64,000 bases of DNA, from contig NZ_JBKAHK010000005.1 of NCBI RefSeq assembly GCF_046298265.1, forward strand, positions 186,001-250,000. The letters run 5' to 3'. Source of the DNA: Gillisia xinjiangensis (lineage in GTDB: Bacteria > Bacteroidota > Bacteroidia > Flavobacteriales > Flavobacteriaceae). The notes under the pieces were generated by a model. It saw only the letters and a list, made by a program, of their open reading frames with translations. It made no database searches and had not been told where the DNA came from. Shown one piece after another: positions 1 through 8,977 of this stretch. A program made the translations under genes and the position numbers. Each line of letters begins with the position of its first letter. Position 1 is the first letter of the stretch.

Positions 1-265
1 GTTCAGCTTCGTTGATATCGGAAGCTCTTTTGATCGCTTTATTTAAAGTTAAAACAAGATAGTCTTCCAGTTGGTCCTTATCTTCCATCAATTCATCTGC
101 AATAGAAATGTTTTTGATCTCACGCGCAGCAGTTATGGTTATTTTTAAAAGACCATCACTTGACTGCTCATCTATAAGAACAGATTTCATGCGCTCTTTT
201 GTAGCTTCTACTTTTTCCTGGGTTTCCTTGAGCTTATTCATCATACCCATCATATCTCCAAACAT
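1..265 (-). CDS. YbaB/EbfC-family nucleoid-associated protein, C-terminus cut by window edge
   Basis: Reading the minus strand from the ATG at 265 gives 88 residues with no stop before the window edge. It begins MFGDMMGMMNKLKETQEKVE. The Met-rich start, a long amphipathic helix, a central beta segment (SSDGLLKITITAAREIKNI) and a second helix are the layout of the small YbaB/EbfC DNA-binding proteins, usually about 105 residues, so roughly 15 residues are missing. These proteins act as dimers that bind DNA in the nucleoid. The gene is divergent from the S9 peptidase and has a TAnnTTTG box 28 bp upstream. The family call is from recognised sequence pattern, not from a search. Confidence 0.85.
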   Translation of the reverse strand, partial: MFGDMMGMMNKLKETQEKVEATKERMKSVLIDEQSSDGLLKITITAAREIKNISIADELMEDKDQLEDYLVLTLNKAIKRASDINEAE

Positions 266-292
266 AATTTACTGTATTTAAAAAGTTAAATA

Positions 293-300
293 CAAATTTA
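293..300 (-). promoter_or_regulatory. Candidate -7 box of the YbaB-type gene
   Basis: On the minus strand the sequence TAAATTTG matches the Bacteroidota -7 consensus TAnnTTTG, placing a start of transcription about 20 nt before the ATG at 265. No clear -33 TTG was found. Confidence 0.45.
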
Positions 301-327
301 CTAAATTAGGTCCTGATAAAAGTTATT

Positions 328-2454
328 ATGAAAACAGTATTATTTATTCTAATGGGAAGTTTTACCTTTGTAACCGCGCAAAACCAAAATGCATTGAAAA
401 AAGAAATCACACCTCCCGAAGCGATTAAAATAACCAAAGAACTTAAGGCCCATGATCAAGTTAGGATAGATGATTACTATTGGATGAATAACCGGGAAGA
501 TCCCCAGGTAATAAGCTATTTAAATAGCGAAAATGATTACAATGAGAAAATGACCGCTCATACCAAAGAGTTTCAAACGAAACTTTTTAATGAAATGAAA
601 GGCAGGATCAAAGAGGATGATAAATCTGTTCCTTATAAATTAAACGGATATTGGTACTTAACGCGCTTTGAAAAGGGACAAGATTATCCCATATATTCCC
701 GAAAGAAAGAATCTCTTGATGCTCCCGAAGAAATTTTGTTTGATGTAAATGAAATGGCAGAAGGCTATGATTATTACAGTCTTGGTGGATTAAATGTAAG
801 CCCGGATAATAAACTTGTAGCATTTGGTGTGGATACTTTAAGTCGAAGAAAATATACCATTCAAATAAAAAACCTGGAAACAGGGGAGATTCTTCCGCTG
901 AAAATAGAAACTACAACAGGTGGATCTACCTGGGCAAATGATAATAAAACACTTTATTATACCAAGAAAGATGATCAAACACTACGATCAAATCAAATAT
1001 TCAAACATATTTTAGGGACTACACCTTCAAATGATCAGTTGGTTTTTGAGGAAGAAGATGAGACCTTTAACACCTATATCTACAAATCAAAATCTAAAAA
1101 ATACCTGATAATTGGTTCGGGAAGTACGCTTACGAGTGAATACAGAATTTTAAATGCCGATAACCCTGAAGGGGAATTTAAGGTTTTCCAACCAAGGGAA
1201 AGAAGTTTGGAATATGGGATTAGTCATTTTGAGGATTATTTTTATGTGCTCACCAATAAAGATGGTGCCACCAATTTTAAATTGATGAAAACCCCGGTTG
1301 ATAAAACCGAAAAAGAACACTGGCAGGAGGTTATTCCGCATAGGGACGATTATTTGCTTGAAGATATTGATATTTTCAAAGAATACCTTGTTGTGAGTGA
1401 ACGGCATAATGGATTGAATAAAATTAAGATCACTAGATGGGATGATAATAGTAGTTATTATTTGCCATTTGACAATGAAACCTACACCGCCTATACAAGT
1501 ATAAACCCCGATTTTGATACAAATATTTTAAGATATACCTATAACTCCCTGAATACTCCTACTTCCGTAGTTGATTTTAATATGACAACTAAGGAAAAAA
1601 TGATTCTAAAGGAACAGGAAGTTTTAGGAGGAAAATTTAATAAGGATAATTATACTTCCGAACGTATTTGGGCCACGGCAGAAGATGGTACAAAAATCCC
1701 AATTTCTATTATTTACAAAAAAGGTGTTAAAAAGGATGGAAATAATCCCTTATTGCAATATGCATACGGATCTTATGGTTCCACTATAGATCCATATTTT
1801 TCTACCGCACGTTTAAGCCTGCTGGATCGTGGATTTATTTATGCCATCGCACATATTCGCGGAGGGGAATATTTGGGCAGGACCTGGTATGAAGATGGAA
1901 AGCTTCTGAAAAAGAAAAACACGTTTACAGATTATATCGATGTTTCAAAGTATTTGATAGCGCAAAACTACACCTCTTCAGAGCATTTATACGCAATGGG
2001 CGGTTCTGCCGGTGGCTTGCTGATGGGGGTGGTAGTAAATATGGCTCCTGAACTTTATAACGGGGTGATTGCAGCGGTTCCTTTCGTTGATGTTATAACT
2101 ACGATGTTGGATGAAAGCATTCCCTTAACCACTGGAGAGTATGATGAATGGGGGAATCCGAATGATAAAGAATATTATGATTATATGCTTTCTTATTCCC
2201 CATATGACAATGTAAACCGGCAGGATTACCCAAATATGCTTATTACGACAGGTTTGCATGACTCACAGGTGCAATATTGGGAACCCGCAAAATGGGTTGC
2301 AAAATTGAGGGATTTTAAAATGGATGATAATATTTTGCTGCTTCATACCAATATGGAAGCCGGACATGGAGGAGCTTCAGGAAGATTTGAAGCATTGAAA
2401 GAAGTAGCTGAGGAATATGCATTTTTATTAGACCTTGAAGGAATTACTGAATAG
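328..2454 (+). CDS. S9-family prolyl oligopeptidase / oligopeptidase B-type serine peptidase, exported
   Basis: The 708-residue protein has a typical N-terminal signal sequence (hydrophobic stretch at residues 3-17 ending in TAQ). An N-terminal seven-bladed propeller region of about 400 residues is followed by an alpha/beta hydrolase domain. The catalytic triad is visible: Ser560 in GGSAGG, Asp645 in GLHDSQV and His680 in EAGHGG. The family cleaves short peptides after proline or basic residues; sequence alone does not separate the two specificities, although YYWMNNREDP near residue 51 is typical of the oligopeptidase B branch. The signal peptide suggests a periplasmic role in peptide breakdown. 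No operon partner: 99 bp separate it from the next gene. Confidence 0.9.
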   Translation: MKTVLFILMGSFTFVTAQNQNALKKEITPPEAIKITKELKAHDQVRIDDYYWMNNREDPQVISYLNSENDYNEKMTAHTKEFQTKLFNEMKGRIKEDDKSVPYKLNGYWYLTRFEKGQDYPIYSRKKESLDAPEEILFDVNEMAEGYDYYSLGGLNVSPDNKLVAFGVDTLSRRKYTIQIKNLETGEILPLKIETTTGGSTWANDNKTLYYTKKDDQTLRSNQIFKHILGTTPSNDQLVFEEEDETFNTYIYKSKSKKYLIIGSGSTLTSEYRILNADNPEGEFKVFQPRERSLEYGISHFEDYFYVLTNKDGATNFKLMKTPVDKTEKEHWQEVIPHRDDYLLEDIDIFKEYLVVSERHNGLNKIKITRWDDNSSYYLPFDNETYTAYTSINPDFDTNILRYTYNSLNTPTSVVDFNMTTKEKMILKEQEVLGGKFNKDNYTSERIWATAEDGTKIPISIIYKKGVKKDGNNPLLQYAYGSYGSTIDPYFSTARLSLLDRGFIYAIAHIRGGEYLGRTWYEDGKLLKKKNTFTDYIDVSKYLIAQNYTSSEHLYAMGGSAGGLLMGVVVNMAPELYNGVIAAVPFVDVITTMLDESIPLTTGEYDEWGNPNDKEYYDYMLSYSPYDNVNRQDYPNMLITTGLHDSQVQYWEPAKWVAKLRDFKMDDNILLLHTNMEAGHGGASGRFEALKEVAEEYAFLLDLEGITE

Positions 2455-2553
2455 TTTAAATATTTTACTAACTTTGACCGGTTTTAAAATTAAGAATAAT
2501 TTAACTAGTTTTAGAATTTTTAGAAAGCAGAAGATTGTATAAGAACTTCATTT

Positions 2554-3594
2554 ATGAAAGAAGAAATAAAGGTGTACGATAATGTATTGCAACTAATAGG
2601 GGATACCCCTTTGATACATTTAAATACCATTACCAAAGATTTTAAAGGCAGTTTTTACGCTAAAGCAGAAGCCTTTAATCCGGGACACTCCACCAAAGAT
2701 CGTATCGCGCTATATATTATTGAGGAGGCCGAGCGCGCGGGAATTTTAAAACCGGGAGATACAATAGTTGAAACAACTTCAGGAAATACGGGTTTTAGTA
2801 TTGCTATGGTTAGCATTATAAAAGGATATGAATGTATTCTTGCCGTTAGTTCAAAATCTTCCCAGGATAAGATAGATATGCTGAAAACAATGGGGGCAAA
2901 GGTATATGTTTGTCCGGCAAATGTTTCTGCAGACGATCCCCGTTCTTATTATCAGGTTGCGAAAAGATTGCATGAAGAAACAAAAGGTTCGGTCTATATC
3001 AATCAGTATTTCAATGAGTTGAATATGGACGCCCATTATAATTCTACGGGTCCAGAAATATGGAAACAAACCGAAGGAAAGATCACTCATTTGGTGGCAT
3101 GCAGCGGAACCGGGGGAACAATTTCCGGAACTGCAAGATATTTAAAGGAACAAAATCCCGAGATCAGAATTATTGGAATAGATGCTTTTGGATCGGTTAT
3201 TAAAAAATACCACGAAACCCGGGAATTTGATTCTGAAGAGATTTATCCTTATCGTATTGAAGGCTTAGGTAAGAATCTAATCCCTACTGCTACAGATTTT
3301 GATATTATTGATAAGTTTGTAAAGGTTACCGATGAAGAAAGTGCGCATACGGCAAGGGAACTGGCCAAAACCGAAGGGATGTTTGTTGGATATACCAGCG
3401 GTGCAGCGATGCAGGGAGTAAAACAATTAAGCAAGGAAGGAGAATTTGATGCCAATAGTAAGGTTGTAATAATCTTTCCTGATCATGGTTCCCGATATAT
3501 GAGTAAAGTATTCAACGATGAATGGATGACCGCTCAGGGATTTTTTGACACTAAAAACGAGGAAAACGCAAATCAAATTGAGTTTATAAAATAA
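2554..3594 (+). CDS. PLP-dependent cysteine-synthase-family enzyme, candidate cysteate synthase (CapA-like)
   Basis: This 346-residue fold-type II PLP enzyme has the Schiff-base lysine K48 in HSTKDR, the substrate loop TSGNTG at about residues 76-81, and the phosphate-binding loop SGTGGTISG at about residues 186-194. There is no C-terminal CBS domain. In sequence it sits between cysteine synthase and cystathionine beta-synthase. In relatives that make the sulfonolipid capnine, a cysteine-synthase-like enzyme forms cysteate from O-phosphoserine and sulfite, and its gene lies near an AONS-family acyltransferase. The next gene here is such an acyltransferase. The capnine assignment is therefore inferred from context; plain cysteine synthase is the main alternative. 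A strong terminator follows, so the two genes need not share one mRNA. Confidence 0.75.
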   Translation: MKEEIKVYDNVLQLIGDTPLIHLNTITKDFKGSFYAKAEAFNPGHSTKDRIALYIIEEAERAGILKPGDTIVETTSGNTGFSIAMVSIIKGYECILAVSSKSSQDKIDMLKTMGAKVYVCPANVSADDPRSYYQVAKRLHEETKGSVYINQYFNELNMDAHYNSTGPEIWKQTEGKITHLVACSGTGGTISGTARYLKEQNPEIRIIGIDAFGSVIKKYHETREFDSEEIYPYRIEGLGKNLIPTATDFDIIDKFVKVTDEESAHTARELAKTEGMFVGYTSGAAMQGVKQLSKEGEFDANSKVVIIFPDHGSRYMSKVFNDEWMTAQGFFDTKNEENANQIEFIK

Positions 3595-3623
3595 CCGAGA
3601 TGTTTTTTCCACATATCATAATG

Positions 3624-3657
3624 AAAAACATCCTTTTATAAGAGGATGTTTTTTCTA
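3624..3657 (+). terminator. Rho-independent terminator after the cysteate-synthase-like gene
   Basis: An 11-bp perfect stem (3624-3634 with 3643-3653) with an 8-nt loop, followed by a T-rich run, lies 30 bp after the stop codon. Confidence 0.8.
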
Positions 3658-3739
3658 TAAAACAGTTAAAAGATAAAGGATTATTATTGTAAAAAACGAG
3701 TTGTATTTAAGTAATTTACCGCTCTTAATGTAAAGGTCT

Positions 3740-4999
3740 ATGAGAGATTTATTTGATAAAATATATAAAGATAAAGGTCCGTTAGGGAAATGGGCAGAAT
3801 TTGCCGAAGGATATTTTGTGTTTCCCAAGCTTGAGGGACCTATTTCAAACCGAATGAAATTTCGCGGAAAGGAAGTAATTACCTGGAGTATTAATGATTA
3901 CCTGGGATTGGCAAATCATCCTGAAGTAAGGAAGGTGGATGCCGAAGCGGCTGCAGAATATGGATCGGCATATCCTATGGGAGCCAGAATGATGAGTGGT
4001 CATACCAGTTTACACGAAAAACTGCAGGAAGAACTGGCATCTTTCGTAAATAAACAGGCAGCATATTTGTTGAATTTTGGATATCAGGGAATGGTTTCCA
4101 CAATTGATGCACTTGTTTCCAAAGCAGATGTTATTGTGTATGATATGGATGCTCATGCTTGTATCATAGATGGTGTGAGACTCCACGTAGGTCAGCGTTT
4201 TACCTATAAGCATAACGATATGGAAAGCATCGAGAAGAATCTTGACCGTGCTACCAAAATATGCGAACAAACCGGTGGAGGGATCCTTCTTATTTCTGAA
4301 GGTGTTTTTGGAATGCGGGGTGAGCAAGGAAAGCTTAAAGAAATAGTAGCCTTAAAACAAAAATATAATTTTAGATTTTTTGTGGATGATGCACATGGAT
4401 TCGGAACGCTTGGAGCTACAGGAGCCGGTGCAGGTGAGGAGCAAGGCGTACAGGATGAAATAGATGTTTATTTTGCAACTTTTGCTAAATCTCTGGCAAG
4501 TACAGGAGCTTTTATTGCAGGTGATAAAGAGATCATGGATTATCTTAAATATAACTTAAGATCCCAAATGTTTGCAAAATCCCTACAAATGCAATTGGTG
4601 GTTGGGGCTTTAAAAAGACTGGATATGCTTCGCACTATGCCAGAATTAAAAGCAAAACTATGGGAAAATGTGAACGCGCTTCAAAGCGGATTGAAAGATC
4701 GTGGTTTTGACATTGGTACTACGCAAAGTTGTGTAACTCCGGTATATTTAAAAGGTAGTATTCCTGAAGCTATGGCCCTTGTGAAGGACCTGCGCGAGAA
4801 TCATGGAGTATTTTGTTCTATTGTTGTGTATCCTGTAATTCCAAAAGGATTGATCTTATTAAGAATGATCCCAACAGCTACGCATACATTTGACGATATA
4901 GAGCAAACTCTGGTAGCTTTTACCGCTATACGGGAGCGACTGGAAAATGGAACTTATAAAAGGCTTTCGGCATCTGTTGCTGCAGCTATAAATGAATAG
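3740..4999 (+). CDS. AONS/SPT-family PLP acyltransferase, candidate cysteate fatty acyltransferase
   Basis: The 419-residue protein is a fold-type I PLP enzyme of the alpha-oxoamine synthase family (8-amino-7-oxononanoate synthase, KBL, serine palmitoyltransferase). Visible family marks are NDYLGLANHP (about residues 53-62), the cofactor segment VDDAHGFGTLG (about residues 215-225) and PLP lysine K250 in TFAKSLASTG. These enzymes condense an amino acid with an acyl thioester, releasing CO2. In flavobacteria a close relative condenses cysteate with an acyl-ACP or acyl-CoA in the first committed step to capnine, a sulfonolipid linked to gliding. The cysteine-synthase-like neighbour supports that role. 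The N-terminal extension of about 40 residues is longer than in biotin-pathway AONS, and no bio genes are nearby. Serine palmitoyltransferase is the alternative. Confidence 0.75.
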   Translation: MRDLFDKIYKDKGPLGKWAEFAEGYFVFPKLEGPISNRMKFRGKEVITWSINDYLGLANHPEVRKVDAEAAAEYGSAYPMGARMMSGHTSLHEKLQEELASFVNKQAAYLLNFGYQGMVSTIDALVSKADVIVYDMDAHACIIDGVRLHVGQRFTYKHNDMESIEKNLDRATKICEQTGGGILLISEGVFGMRGEQGKLKEIVALKQKYNFRFFVDDAHGFGTLGATGAGAGEEQGVQDEIDVYFATFAKSLASTGAFIAGDKEIMDYLKYNLRSQMFAKSLQMQLVVGALKRLDMLRTMPELKAKLWENVNALQSGLKDRGFDIGTTQSCVTPVYLKGSIPEAMALVKDLRENHGVFCSIVVYPVIPKGLILLRMIPTATHTFDDIEQTLVAFTAIRERLENGTYKRLSASVAAAINE

Positions 5000-5014
5000 T
5001 CGTATTATATAAAT

Positions 5015-5049
5015 ACTAAAAAATCCGCTGTTTTAGCGGATTTTTTAGT
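5015..5049. terminator. Bidirectional terminator between convergent genes
   Basis: A 15-bp perfect inverted repeat (5015-5029 with 5035-5049) with a 5-nt loop and A/T tracts on both sides lies between the converging acyltransferase and outer-membrane protein genes and can serve both. Confidence 0.85.
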
Positions 5050-5067
5050 TTACTGAATCGAAAATTC

Positions 5068-6030
5068 CTAATTATCTATTTCAGGTTCTGGCTTAATTTC
5101 TTCTGTACGTTTTCTCCTTCGGTCACCTTCATAGGAATCATCCATAAATTCATCCGTTTTATGCATATCGAATCTATAAGAAAAACCTGCGGCAACCTGC
5201 CACCTGTCCGGGGTATTTTTAAAATTGATCAATCCCGAAATATCCAACTGGAAATCATCTGTCAATAAATAAGCAACTCCGGTACGTGCAAGATCATCGG
5301 CATATACATCGCTTATAATTCCCTGATATTCCAAAAAACCGGCAAATTTTGGAGTGAAAGCGTGTGTAAGCGTTACTATTCCAGCATAGGTTGGTGTTAC
5401 TTCCGAGAGTTTATCTAAAATGATATTGGTTACCAAAACCCATCCACCACTCCAATTGTTTTGTGTTGAAAGTGCAAATTTTGGGGTTATCCTGGATTCT
5501 CCTTCAAACATAAAGGGATTATCACCAAAAGTGAAGTTTGCTCCTGCATATACAGCTATTGCCGGGATCAAGGTTTTCCACTTAAACCGTTGATTGGCTT
5601 TCCAACTGTATAAGTTTACTTCATCGGGCTTAATACTGCGGGCAGGATCAAAGATCAAATATTTTACGCCTAAAGTATTGGTTTTGAAATTACTCTGATT
5701 AAATTCCCGGTCCTGACCGCCAATCTTTATTAATGTAGACTGATCTTCAAAAGATCCTATTAAGCTAATCTCCAGGGCTTCAAAAAACAGGCCGTATCGC
5801 AACGCGTAATCTGCTCCCAAAATGTCGGTATTTGTTCCGCGAAGGGAATGGGAATCATTACCCCAAAAACCTCCCGCTTCGAGTTGTAAGACTCCTGTGC
5901 CCACGGAAAATGCTCCCTGGGAAGCTCCGGGCCGATTGGAATTAATGGTTTCTGTGTACTGTGCCTGAGAAATTAGTGTTCCGGTAAAGAACACAAGAAG
6001 GGTTAATATTCTGAGTTGAAGGAATTTCAT
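5068..6030 (-). CDS. Outer-membrane beta-barrel protein, 'MetA-pathway/transporter'-like
   Basis: A 320-residue protein with a clear signal peptide (residues 1-23, ending SQAQ). It continues with NSNRPGASQGAFSVGTGVLQLEAG and alternating hydrophobic strands to the end, with a final aromatic-rich strand VAAGFSYRF before a charged tail (DDSYEGDRRRKRTEEIKPEPE). This resembles the outer-membrane family often labelled putative MetA-pathway of phenol degradation or simply transporter. The natural substrate is unknown. The charged C-terminal tail after the last strand is unusual for a barrel. Convergent with the acyltransferase, with a shared terminator. Confidence 0.6.
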   Translation of the reverse strand: MKFLQLRILTLLVFFTGTLISQAQYTETINSNRPGASQGAFSVGTGVLQLEAGGFWGNDSHSLRGTNTDILGADYALRYGLFFEALEISLIGSFEDQSTLIKIGGQDREFNQSNFKTNTLGVKYLIFDPARSIKPDEVNLYSWKANQRFKWKTLIPAIAVYAGANFTFGDNPFMFEGESRITPKFALSTQNNWSGGWVLVTNIILDKLSEVTPTYAGIVTLTHAFTPKFAGFLEYQGIISDVYADDLARTGVAYLLTDDFQLDISGLINFKNTPDRWQVAAGFSYRFDMHKTDEFMDDSYEGDRRRKRTEEIKPEPEIDN

Positions 6031-6112
6031 TTGCGAAGATTTGTTCCTTCAAATATAGACGATTTTATTAATTTTTTAGGAGATATAAATGGAATTTGTC
6101 GGGCTATAATAG

Positions 6113-6120
6113 TAATTTTG
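6113..6120 (+). promoter_or_regulatory. Candidate -7 box of the DUF4834-yfhO unit
   Basis: TAATTTTG fits the TAnnTTTG consensus and stands 17 bp before the ATG at 6137, giving a short leader. A TTTG at 6095-6098 is nearer than the usual -33 spacing. Confidence 0.5.
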
Positions 6121-6136
6121 CACAAACTGAAGAAAA

Positions 6137-6409
6137 ATGTACGAAGCTTCATTTCAAAGTATTCTAAAAACTATTTTGATCATTTTACTGATCTATTTTG
6201 GATTCAAAATTCTGTTACGGTTTTTTGGCCCCATTATTTTGAAATACTTTTTAACCAAAATGGGAAATAAATTCCAACAACAATTCAATCAGCAACCTCC
6301 ATCCGGAAAGAAAAAGGAAGGAGAGGTTGTTATTGAGAAAAAACCAAAAAATCCCGGAAAACCCAATAAAAACGTTGGAGAGTATATCGATTACGAAGAA
6401 ATTGATTAA
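6137..6409 (+). CDS. DUF4834-family small membrane protein
   Basis: A 90-residue protein: one hydrophobic segment at about residues 8-30 (LKTILIILLIYFGFKILLRF), then a polar Gln/Lys/Pro-rich tail ending VGEYIDYEEID. This is the pattern of the small DUF4834 family, common in flavobacteria and of unknown function. The frame was chosen because the hydrophobic segment and the tail fit the family; an overlapping ORF starting at 6016 in another frame has no such features. The stop is 26 bp before the YfhO gene, so the two are probably co-transcribed. Confidence 0.75.
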   Translation: MYEASFQSILKTILIILLIYFGFKILLRFFGPIILKYFLTKMGNKFQQQFNQQPPSGKKKEGEVVIEKKPKNPGKPNKNVGEYIDYEEID

Positions 6410-6435
6410 TTTTCAGACCTAACAAAAACCGCATA

Positions 6436-8850
6436 ATGATTAGGTCTTTTAAAAGTATTCTCCCACACATTTTAGTTGTTTTAGGATTTGTTTTTCTTTC
6501 TTTGGCTTATTTTAATCCCGTTCTTCAGGGGAAGGAAATTTTTCAAAGCGATATCGTTCAGTATATCGGGATGGCAAAACAGCAAAATGATTTTCGGACA
6601 GAAACAGGTGAGGAGCCTTACTGGACCGATTCTGCATTTGGCGGAATGCCAACCTATCAGCTCGGCGCAAACTATCCGCATAACTATATTAAGAAAATAG
6701 ATTCTGTACTACGATTTTTGCCAAGACCGGCAGATTATCTTTTCCTTTATTTTCTAGGCTTTTATATCCTTCTATTAACCCTAAGGCTGGACTATAAACT
6801 GGCATTTTTGGGAGCCCTGGCCTTTGGGTTTTCAACCTATCTCATCATAATCCTTGGAGTTGGTCACAACGCCAAAGCCCACGCAATCGCCTATATGCCA
6901 ATGGTTCTGGCAGGAATCATTCTGTGTTTTCGAAGCAAATATTTATCCGGATTTCTCCTGCTGGCATTTGCCATGGCCCTGGAGATTGGTGCAAATCACT
7001 TCCAGATGACCTACTACTTATTGTTATTGGTACTGGTTTTGGGGGTCGCTTATTTAATCGATGCCTATCGCAAGAAACAATTGCCGCATTATTTTAAGGC
7101 CCTGGGAGTTATGGTACTTGCCGTTATTCTGGCAATTGCTACCAATGCAACAAATTTATTGGCGACCCAGGAATATGCTGCTTTCAGCACAAGAGGTGAT
7201 ACAGGCTTAACGATTACTGCTGAAGGAACCGAACAAAAATCAGATGGGTTAAGCATTGACTATATCACGGAATACAGCTACGGAATTCTGGAGAGTTTCA
7301 ACCTTTTTATTCCAAGATTTATGGGTGGATCCAGTTCAGAAATATTGGACGAAGATTCTCAAATGTATCAGCAATTGATTAAAATGGGGGCTTCTCCGGT
7401 TCAGGCTCGTAATTTTGCAGAAAATGCGCCAACTTATTGGGGTGATCAACCTTTTGTAGGTGCTCCGGCATACATAGGTGCGAGCGTATTATTTTTGTTT
7501 GTATTTGCTTTATTTCTTATAAAAGGCCGATTGAAATGGTGGATTGTTGGAGGAGTTATTCTGGCTTTGTTATTATCCTGGGGTAAAAACTTTTTATTTT
7601 TTACCGAACTCTTCATCGATTATGTTCCACTTTATGATAAATTCCGGGCGGTTTCATCAATTCAGGTGCTTATAGAATTATGCGTCCCCATATTAGCCAT
7701 TTTCGGACTTTATAAATTATTTAGTGAATTCGAAAAAGCCGAAGAAAAACAATATGCTTTAAAATGGGCAACTATTATTACCGGCGGGATTGCTTTGCTA
7801 TTCCTTGTTTTTAAATCGGCTTTATTTAATTTTAGCGGAGGAAATGATGCGGTATATATCCAACAAATGGGAGCAGAATTTGTTCGCGCACTTAAAGAAG
7901 ACAGAAGAGCTGTTTTTACTGCAGATACAATAAGATCTCTCATATTTGTTCTCCTTTCAGCCACGTTGATCTGGCTATATATAAAACAAAAAGCGAATAA
8001 AAACCTTGTGATCGCTGGTTTTGTACTGTTGATTTTAGCTGATTTAATCCCGGTGGACAGAAGATATGTGAATAATGATGATTTTGTAGCTGCAAGAGCG
8101 ATGAACCAACCTTTTCAGCCAACAGCCGCAGATGCACAAATTCTTCAGGATCCCGGACATTTCAGGGTTTTTGATCTTGCAGAAAGTCCATTCAATACTG
8201 GAAGAACCTCCTATTTCCATAATTCAATTGGAGGATATCACGCTGCGAAGCCGGGTAGAATTCAGGAATTATATGATTTCTATATCTCCAGGAATAACAT
8301 GGAGATCCTGAATATGCTAAACGTGAAATATTTCATCATTCCTACAGAAGAAGGGGTGCAGGCTCAGCAAAATCCTGAAGCTTTCGGAAATGCCTGGTTT
8401 GTGAACAATATAAAATGGGTTGAAAATCCTAATGAAGCTATCATAAATCTTGGAGAGGCTAAACTTGATTCTACCGCAGTGGTGCATGTAGAGTATAGGA
8501 ATTTGATCCCGACTGATCTTGAAACTGATCCTTCAGCAGAAATTGAACTTATTACTCAGCGGCCAAATGAATTGGTTTACAAATTCAAATCATCCAAAGA
8601 GCAATTGGCGGTATTTTCAGAAATATATTATCCCAATGGCTGGAAAACCTATATAGATGGAAAGGAAAGTGTTCATTTTAGGGTGAATTACGTTCTAAGA
8701 GGGATGATGATTCCTGCCGGGGAACATGAAATCAAATTTGAGTTTGAGCCGGAGGTGGTTAAAACCGGTAGCATAATTTCCCTTTCAGCTTCAATTGTAT
8801 TGGGGCTGCTGTTGCTAGGCGGTCTGTTTTATAAGTTTAGGAGAAAATAA
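6436..8850 (+). CDS. YfhO-family multispanning membrane protein (GT-C-like)
   Basis: The 804-residue protein has a first membrane segment at about residues 10-30, a short extracytoplasmic loop with FQSDIVQYIGMAKQ and FGGMPTYQL, about eleven further hydrophobic segments, a large soluble domain (about residues 545-770) and a last membrane segment near residues 775-798. This is the architecture of YfhO proteins, GT-C-like enzymes that in Firmicutes add sugars to envelope polymers using lipid-linked donors. In Bacteroidota the acceptor is not known. The following glycosyltransferase and flippase genes support a role in surface glycan modification. The start is the first ATG, 26 bp after DUF4834. 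Confidence 0.85.
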   Translation: MIRSFKSILPHILVVLGFVFLSLAYFNPVLQGKEIFQSDIVQYIGMAKQQNDFRTETGEEPYWTDSAFGGMPTYQLGANYPHNYIKKIDSVLRFLPRPADYLFLYFLGFYILLLTLRLDYKLAFLGALAFGFSTYLIIILGVGHNAKAHAIAYMPMVLAGIILCFRSKYLSGFLLLAFAMALEIGANHFQMTYYLLLLVLVLGVAYLIDAYRKKQLPHYFKALGVMVLAVILAIATNATNLLATQEYAAFSTRGDTGLTITAEGTEQKSDGLSIDYITEYSYGILESFNLFIPRFMGGSSSEILDEDSQMYQQLIKMGASPVQARNFAENAPTYWGDQPFVGAPAYIGASVLFLFVFALFLIKGRLKWWIVGGVILALLLSWGKNFLFFTELFIDYVPLYDKFRAVSSIQVLIELCVPILAIFGLYKLFSEFEKAEEKQYALKWATIITGGIALLFLVFKSALFNFSGGNDAVYIQQMGAEFVRALKEDRRAVFTADTIRSLIFVLLSATLIWLYIKQKANKNLVIAGFVLLILADLIPVDRRYVNNDDFVAARAMNQPFQPTAADAQILQDPGHFRVFDLAESPFNTGRTSYFHNSIGGYHAAKPGRIQELYDFYISRNNMEILNMLNVKYFIIPTEEGVQAQQNPEAFGNAWFVNNIKWVENPNEAIINLGEAKLDSTAVVHVEYRNLIPTDLETDPSAEIELITQRPNELVYKFKSSKEQLAVFSEIYYPNGWKTYIDGKESVHFRVNYVLRGMMIPAGEHEIKFEFEPEVVKTGSIISLSASIVLGLLLLGGLFYKFRRK

Positions 8851-8977
8851 GTTCTTTTGCTGTTTTTTGGAAGATTTAGAATAGGCCTATGAAATAAGCA
8901 TAACGGAAACTCGATACAAACATCGATGAAGATATGCGAATTACATATGACCAATGAAAATCAATAAGAATCTACAT

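Noticed and set aside
6016..6270. 84-codon ORF overlapping the DUF4834 gene
   Set aside because: It begins inside the divergent outer-membrane protein gene and lacks the membrane segment and tail found in the alternative frame.
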